A stretch of 64,000 nt of DNA from Lycocorax pyrrhopterus obiensis. Its lineage: Eukaryota > Chordata > Aves > Passeriformes > Paradisaeidae. The notes under the pieces were generated by a model. The model was not told the DNA's origin, did not search any database, and saw only the letters and a list, made by a program, of their open reading frames with translations. Below, in pieces: positions 57,421-64,000 of this stretch. The position numbers and the translations under genes are program-made. Positions within the stretch are counted from its first letter, which is position 1; every line of letters starts with the position of its first letter. The stretch is from assembly GCA_014706295.1 (NCBI GenBank), contig JACSVZ010000037.1, forward strand, positions 3,286,001 through 3,350,000. Reading direction: 5' to 3'.

Positions 57421-60400
57421 ATCTGGAATAATAGCCTGAAAATTGGGATTATTAAGAGCAGGTCCTAGGCCTGAGTGTCTGGGTCATCAGCAGCCCTTTA
57501 CAGGGAAGGAGAATTCAGGCTCTAAGGGAGAATTTAATACCTGCAGAAAGTTAGGGAACTGTTACTGGTGGAAAAAAATGGATATGTTATGGATGGTGGT
57601 GTAATTAAAGCACTGAATTGTGACCTGGAAATACAAAAAAAATTGTATTTAGCCTTGGACTCAGCAAACTTGGGGACAGTGAGGCATAGGCTGAATTGAG
57701 GTCTGTGTCTGCTCCTAACAGCCTTTATTTCTCCTTTTTCCCCCCCATTTTCTCACCAAAATACATAAACTTTATGGAGACTCACACTACTTGTGTTTCT
57801 CCAGCATCCAGCACTGTGGTGCTTTTCTGGTTGCTGACATCAGAAAGCACCATTGTAGCACAAAGAATAAAAAATAAGTACAAAAACCCCGGGCCAGCAG
57901 AGCTCAGCCTTTGCAGCCACACCAGGCTGACACATATTGCACCAAGCTGATCCTGATACCTGCCTGCAGTACCAGCCACTGCTTATTTTAATGTCCCAGC
58001 TCTAATGTAATCTAAATATCGAAAACAACCCATTTTTTTTTTTTTCCTGCTGGAACCTGAGCCCTGCTCCGCTCTGAGGGTGGAGTGTGTTACATTTATT
58101 AAAAGCTAACTCTATGAAAACACGCTCGAGGGATCCATCAGGTTTGGTTTGCTTCCTGTGGCTGCTGATGTGCAGTGGGACAAGTTAGAAAAACAAGTTT
58201 ACTACTGTTTGTTTAATGAGCACCTCCTCAGAGTGGATGCAGGGTTGTGCTTTTCTTTTATTGGTTTTTTTTTTTTTCTTTCCCAGTGCTCAGGTAGATT
58301 TATTTGGGTTTAAGAATCCCCACACAGCTCCTGGAAACATTAATGATTCAAATTCAGCAATTTATCTATAGGCTGGCTGTATCTCTAATTAAAATTTGCC
58401 TGTGAAGGAGGTTGAATGAAGCGGGATTTGTTTAATAATATTTTTTGGAGGGATTATCACCATCCCAGCCTGCCATGGGAGAGCAAGCAGGGAAGCAGGA
58501 GGAGATCCAGATGCACCAGGAGATCCACAGGCAGAGAGCTTTGAAAGCCACCCTAAATAGCTACAGAACAGATTAAAATGTTGAATTAAGGAGTTAATTT
58601 ACATGCAGTAATAAAGCCTGTGCCAGATTTCCATGGTGTAGCTGAGATTAGTGGCAGCAGACTCCCTTCACTTGGGTCCTGCTCACCTCTGAGCATGAGG
58701 CTATTTTCAGAAATAGCCTGTTCATGCATTTTAGATCCCATTTCAGTGCAACCTGCCCAATTATCACTCTGATCAGCACTTCCAGGGAATTTATTTCAGC
58801 CCTTGTGCCCCAGTGTCAGGCGGTGTTTGGGAAACACAGACAGTGATTTTTCTGTGAGTGGCATCACTTACAGGATCCTCTCTCTGCTCCTCTGGTCTTT
58901 ATCTCCTTCAGGAGTCATGGCATGGTTCAGTTTGGATGTTTTGATAATTTAAGTTGCCTCCTTTCTCTCTTTTCCCCACAGTGAGGTTCCTGTGTGCTTG
59001 GCTGAAATGTTGTTATGCTTGATATGATCAACAGCAGATTTTCCTGCCTTAATCTCTTATGTCAAATTCTGTGATTTCCCTAAATTCTGGCTAAATCTCA
59101 CTCTCTTTTCTGTGTTCCTGTCATGCTTTCCTTCCAAAGATCATTGAAATTCAGTATTTTAGTCAGTAAACTTAGCAGGTGCGTGCCTCCCTCCTGTGCC
59201 TCACCCTGTGGGAGGGGAAATTAATAGAATCAGCTGATTGTTCCAGTTAATGGTGCTGACTCAAAACACATGTACACATGTATTATGTAACATATATAAA
59301 ACACTCTTTACAGGTGTATTATTGCAGTTTATTCTGAGGTTTGTGCTGAGATTTCTGGGTTTCATTTGGAAAAAAATTGAGAGGAAGTAAAGGGACAAAT
59401 ATTAAACTTTGCTGAGTAAGGGTGGTATCTAGGAGGGTTTAATTCCTGGTTTTCCTGTGGGAATAGGAAGATGGTTTGGCATTTCTGGGTGACTGGACCA
59501 CCTCTTTTGGGAGTCCTGGAGGTAAAATCAGCCTTTGTCCATCAGATCAGCCAGAGGGGAGTGAGTGAGTTTGGATGGTCTCTGTTATTTTGACACCTGG
59601 GCTGAGCAAAGCAGTGCTGGACACTCCTGAAAACCCCAAAACACCTGGAGAAGGAGGCTCAGAACAGGAGAAATGCCCTGGGACACTTAATTTATCCTTT
59701 TTTTCCTTGAAATCCAGCTTTGTCCCTGTGCCCACAGGATTTTGTTGTCTCAGGAGTGTTTGGGATAGTCTGACTGAATAAAGGAGATCAGGTGAATGAC
59801 CTTTCTGAATGGACACTGATTAATATTAATTTATCCTACACTTATTTTTTAAAAAACCCTGCTCATGGTTGCTCTCCATTTACCCTTTTGTTTGCATGCC
59901 TTTGCATGAGGATTAATTAATTAATTAATTTCCCCTAGTTTACCAAAAATCTTCTGCATTGTCTTGAACAGAAATTTCTCATGCAGTGTAATTCCTTAAT
60001 ATCCAGGATTGCATCTTGTCCCTGTGTTATTTGTAAAAAAAACCGGGTGCCTCATCTTTTGCTGAATGTCTGTTTTATGTGCTCTAATTGTGCTATTACG
60101 TGGTGATAATTAAGAGTCCTGCAAGGGCTGTGTGTGTGAGCTGCAAATGAATCCTTCCTGCTCATCTTGAGTAATGTCAGAGCATCCTGGCCTTCAGCAG
60201 AGGCAGCATTTTGAAACCCTCCTTTAAAAAAAACCCAAGTCAAGTCTTTAAAAAAAAAAAAAAGGAAGTAAATTCTTTTTAAGTGCAGCTATTTCTTAAG
60301 GGTTTGGCAAAATACACAAGGCCCAGTTCCAAAGAATTGTTTGCAGACGAGATACACTGGAAAGTTCAATTGGGAAGATGAAAATGGGGAATTAAACATT

Positions 60401-61845
60401 GCCGAGCTCGTATCAGTTTTTGCTGTTTGTTTCATCTGTGCTTGCTTTTGTTCACTTGGTTGGGGTGCTGGAGCTGGGCAGATGATTAAACTCATCTGTT
60501 TTTCTTGTCTCAGCAATTGTTTTTTCATCATCATTTAGGGTAGGTCTGACTGTAATTCCAATGAAGTTAGAGGAAAACCGCTCCTGAAAAATCTCATCGT
60601 TCGTGTTCACAAAAGCAGTTTTGCCTCTCCAAGAGTTCAAATTGTTTTGGGGCTTTTTTTTTCCTTATTTTTCTCCTGTTCAAAGATTTATCAGTGAATA
60701 TAGACAATGTTGCTTTTAAACTGCTCTGCATTGTTACTTTAACTCACAAATCTGCTATTGCAGCTGGAAACCTCATTTGAATTAAATCAAAATGCCTGTA
60801 TAAGAGGATGTTGCTGACAGGGAAATACATGAAAATTGTAATTACATGTTCCAATGCCATGACACAGATTTACCCAAGGTTAGTTTGGAACATGCTGACA
60901 CATCCTACATGTACAAACTGTATTAGATGTAGTCCCTCAATAGCCATTTAAAGTATTTTGGAAGATATTTTTCTCCTCATGATTTTAATCAGCCTAAAAA
61001 TCGATGTTTTAAGGCAAATTCATAGAGGCATTCTCAAGGAAGCAGCCTCTGTTGACAGTAACATCTCATTTTTATTTCCCCCTCTGAGTTCATGGCAGCT
61101 CCCACCGTTTCCTGACCCTCTTTTGCTTTGAGAGTACACAAAAATGAAAATTCCTGTCCTTACACACCCTCCCAAAATTGGCAGGGAGATGAGCCTCTTC
61201 TGGAGGAAAAAACGAAGAGGTCACGCCTGTCCAGAAAACCTGCAGACCTCAGAGCTGCATCCACCCAGCTCCTGAGAAGATCCTTTTAGATACTGAATTT
61301 TTCTGTGTTTTCCTAAACCTGACAATGACCTTGAGTTGGAAGGCACTGCTTGGGCTGAAACCCAGCTCTTTGGGGCTGGGCAGCTGTTGTTTCCAGAAAT
61401 ACAGTGGGTTTTGAAAGTGCACAAGCCGCTTTTTAGTTGTTCCTACAGGGGAAAAAAATATATTTATAACCGTCTTTATTTTTGGAGGATGTTTTGGTTT
61501 GATTGCTTTGTCCTCTCCATGTGTGAGAACTTAATATAGTGAAAGTAAACCCCCATTTGTGCTGAAAAATACAGAATTTCCAGCCTTTTACCTTCCAAGG
61601 TGCTTTGTCATCTTGGGGTGCTCTTTCCAGGGTCTCCAGCACTTCAGGAATCTGCTGATTTTGCTGCTGCTGCTTCATCTGGTGGTTGTCTTTTGGCAAT
61701 AATAGAAATATTTGTGTGTTTTGGAGCCAGATGATCCAAGTGTGGGATGGGAGCAGAGGCTGCTCCTGAAGCCCCGTTGCTGTGGTGTCCAAGCAGTTTG
61801 TGGAGATCACATGGAAACTGGTGACACACAGAGCTTTTAAACCCT

Positions 61846-61868
61846 AATTTGATTAATTTAATCAAATT
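61846..61868. repeat. Perfect 23-nt AT-rich palindrome
   Basis: AATTTGATTAA, a central T, then TTAATCAAATT: 11-bp arms with a one-base centre. The TGATTAAT/ATTAATCA cores resemble paired homeodomain sites. Located in DVL1 intron 1. Confidence 0.65.
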
Positions 61869-64000
61869 CTCGAATGCTTATTATTTATCCTAAATCTCAG
61901 AAACAAATCCATCCAAATAGTTAATCATGTGCTTACACAGGTGTTCACTTCTTGCTCATAGTTCCCAAAGGGCCTGATTCAAACTCTTCAATAATTGATA
62001 CTTAATTCTGATTATTCTCATCAACACATTTGTCCAGGTTTCGTAGGATACCAACAATCCCTTTTGTTGGGAAGACAGTTTGAGATGCCCCAAGCTCTAA
62101 GACCCCAGAATTTGGGTATAAACGTGTGTAACATATAAATTACACCAGATTTGGGGGGTTTTTGCAATAAGAAAATGCTTGGGGAGAGGGAGAATTTCTG
62201 TGTTTAAGGGGAGGGTGGTTGGATCTCCCTTTAGCCTTCAGCTCTTCCAGCACCAAGAGAAAAGATTTCCATCTCCATCATATTTATGCATGGAAAGCTT
62301 TGATATCCAGGCTCTGCTTTTTCCCATCTTTTCACTCCTTGATTGTAGCAAAAGAAAATTTGGGTTGCCCTGCCACTGGAATGCCATTAAGTCATTAATT
62401 AAGCACCAGCTCTGGTTTAATGAGTGTGTGGAGGTGAATTTTGCTGGTTTGGGGTCCCAGTTCTCAGAGGAGGCTGCTGGAGGCTCATCCTGCAATTCCT
62501 GCTGCAGAGTTTAATCAGTTCAGACAGGCTGCTGAGCAAATACAGAGGAATTCTCAGGGCTTGGGCAAGGAACGACCTAAATAGTTGCCCTGTGATTCTG
62601 CTGTGGCTCATTTCCATGTAAAATCTAAGCAACTGAGGGAATAACCATCATTTTTTGGTTATTTCAGTAGCCTTGGTAAGATAAAGTACGAAAGTGATGT
62701 GGGATATCTCTGATTTTGGATGGAGTGTCCTGTAAAGGCTCTTTAGCAATTTGGGAGGAGCAGGCCTAAAAGGACCCTCCAGATTTTTATTTATTAATAT
62801 ATTTTAAATATATAAATATTGCCTGCGGATTTTTGAGTTCCAAAGTGTGGAAACATTTGGAAAATCCTGTGTAGGTGTGTAAACAGCGTTTGTTAACACC
62901 TGTCTTACTCGTGGGACAAGAGCCTTGTGTTTTCACAACTCTCTGCTGTTCACATCAAGAATTCATCACACACAGTTGGAGAGGAACAGATAGATTTGAA
63001 AATTATCTCGAAATAAGAGGTTTTTTTAGTTAAATCTCTTTTGAAACCAGCAGTATTGAAATGATTTCTCTCTGCTTTCCCTCTGGAATGTGAAGAAGGA
63101 CTCTGTGGGCTGAGGCAGTAGTTTGGGATTTGAGGTCTGGCTTCAATTTTCCCTCTTCCAGCTACTCTGGATTTGATCTTGAGTAAGTGATTTAATCCCT
63201 GAGATTACAACCAGCTAAACTTGTGGTTATCCTAATTCACGTCCAGGAGTTGTGCCCTTGGAGGAGGCTGTGAAGATGTTAAAATTAACTATCTGCTGCC
63301 ATTGCTTTTTGCCAGAAATTCTCTTTACTGATCAACTTCATGATCTATTTCTGCCCGTTTTCCATTGATTTTACTATTGTGGTTGAATATTTAAAATTAT
63401 AGAAATAAAATAATTTGCCAACACAGAAAGAACTAGTCAAAAACCATCTATTTGCAAGACTTCTTGGGGCTGTTTTTTATGTAAAACATGTTTATTTCCA
63501 GTTGTCATTTATGACCTGTTTTAGTTACGGGCCCAAATTAAAAAAGGGTACAGTAAATGGAATGAAACTAAAGTAAATGGAATAAAACTAAAATGAATAC
63601 AATAAAATTAGTTGAAGCCAGAGCCTTGCCTGGTACAGAGATCAGGAGGGAGATGGAGAAAATATGAATAAAAATATGAGAGAAGAACATGCAGAGAAGT
63701 GCCTGACCTAAGTGCAGCAAGTAATGGCAGGGTAGGAGTGGTGCAGAAAACATGAATATTTAGGAATCTCGGGCCCAGCCGTGCTGTTTGTAACCAGAGG
63801 TGCTGCTTGAATGCTGAATTCCAGGGAGAGGTTGGATTTCTGATGTCATGGGCAAACATGTGGGGATTCTTAGTCACTGCAGAGAGTTGAGCAAGCAGAC
63901 ACGCTCGACGAGTTCCTGATTTCAGCGTATGCAAAAACCCTGCCTGGCTCCTGGGAGCTCATCCTGGCAGGGTACAGGATGTGCCTTCCCAGGGCTGGGA

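Larger units (their letters stand above)
50569..64000 (+). other. DVL1: DVL1 intron 1 (continues past the window)
   Basis: No second DVL1 exon (expected to begin VVKEE and encode the rest of the DIX domain) was found up to 64000, so intron 1 exceeds 13.4 kb. Besides the repeats listed it holds AT-rich stretches (58320-58640, 59800-59940 with (ATTA)n, 62780-62820) that might be enhancers, and poly-T/A runs near 58030, 58268 and 60250. No other gene is supported. Confidence 0.8.

Noticed and set aside
1..64000. CRISPR arrays, bacterial operons, tRNA or rRNA genes, viral elements
   Set aside because: The tandem repeats lack the spacer/repeat alternation of CRISPR, and no tRNA cloverleaf, rRNA core or retroviral gene was recognised on reading; a structured RNA search (tRNAscan, Rfam) would be the deciding test.

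Overview
The window is vertebrate nuclear DNA and almost certainly avian. Three multi-exon genes are recognisable with GT/AG splice junctions that keep frame, and about a dozen interspersed fragments look like the 3' end of CR1 LINEs, the dominant retroposon of birds. Gene spacing is compact and minisatellites are plentiful, as on bird microchromosomes. AURKAIP1, MXRA8 and DVL1 are in the same order and relative orientation as in human 1p36.33, so this is the avian counterpart of that block. The CR1 subtypes look passerine-like, but that is inference. Nothing prokaryotic, viral or CRISPR-like was seen.

Layout, all genes on the + strand. (1) 1-8.8 kb: the last five coding exons of a short-chain dehydrogenase/reductase (SDR) of the C-factor/sniffer-like class. 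Its Rossmann-motif exon lies outside the window, so the first 5.9 kb is probably intron. (2) 8.8-10.3 kb: two CR1 fragments in inverted orientation and a minisatellite that ends in eleven perfect copies of a G4-rich 10-mer, next to a CpG island. (3) 10.3-13.2 kb: AURKAIP1 (mitoribosomal mS38), complete, including a 52-nt coding first exon. (4) 13.2-25.6 kb: intergenic, with CR1-derived repeats. (5) 25.6-42.35 kb: MXRA8, complete coding sequence in 10 exons (436 codons plus stop), including a 49-nt signal-peptide exon and a 21-nt microexon. (6) 42.35-49.2 kb: intergenic, with several minisatellites. (7) 49.2-64 kb: a C/T-rich 51-bp minisatellite, a CpG island, the first coding exon of DVL1 (57 codons of the DIX domain) and more than 13 kb of DVL1 intron 1.

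The genes do not form a pathway. The SDR is a metabolic oxidoreductase, AURKAIP1 serves mitochondrial translation, MXRA8 is a two-Ig-domain adhesion protein (an alphavirus receptor in mammals), and DVL1 is a cytoplasmic Wnt transducer. What stands out is repeat biology around promoters and introns: a G-quadruplex array fused to a CR1 at AURKAIP1, a 51-bp C-rich satellite abutting the DVL1 island, a 61-bp satellite before the GC-rich second Ig exon of MXRA8, and two copies of an unidentified repeat head joined to a CR1 tail. No previously undescribed protein system is evident.
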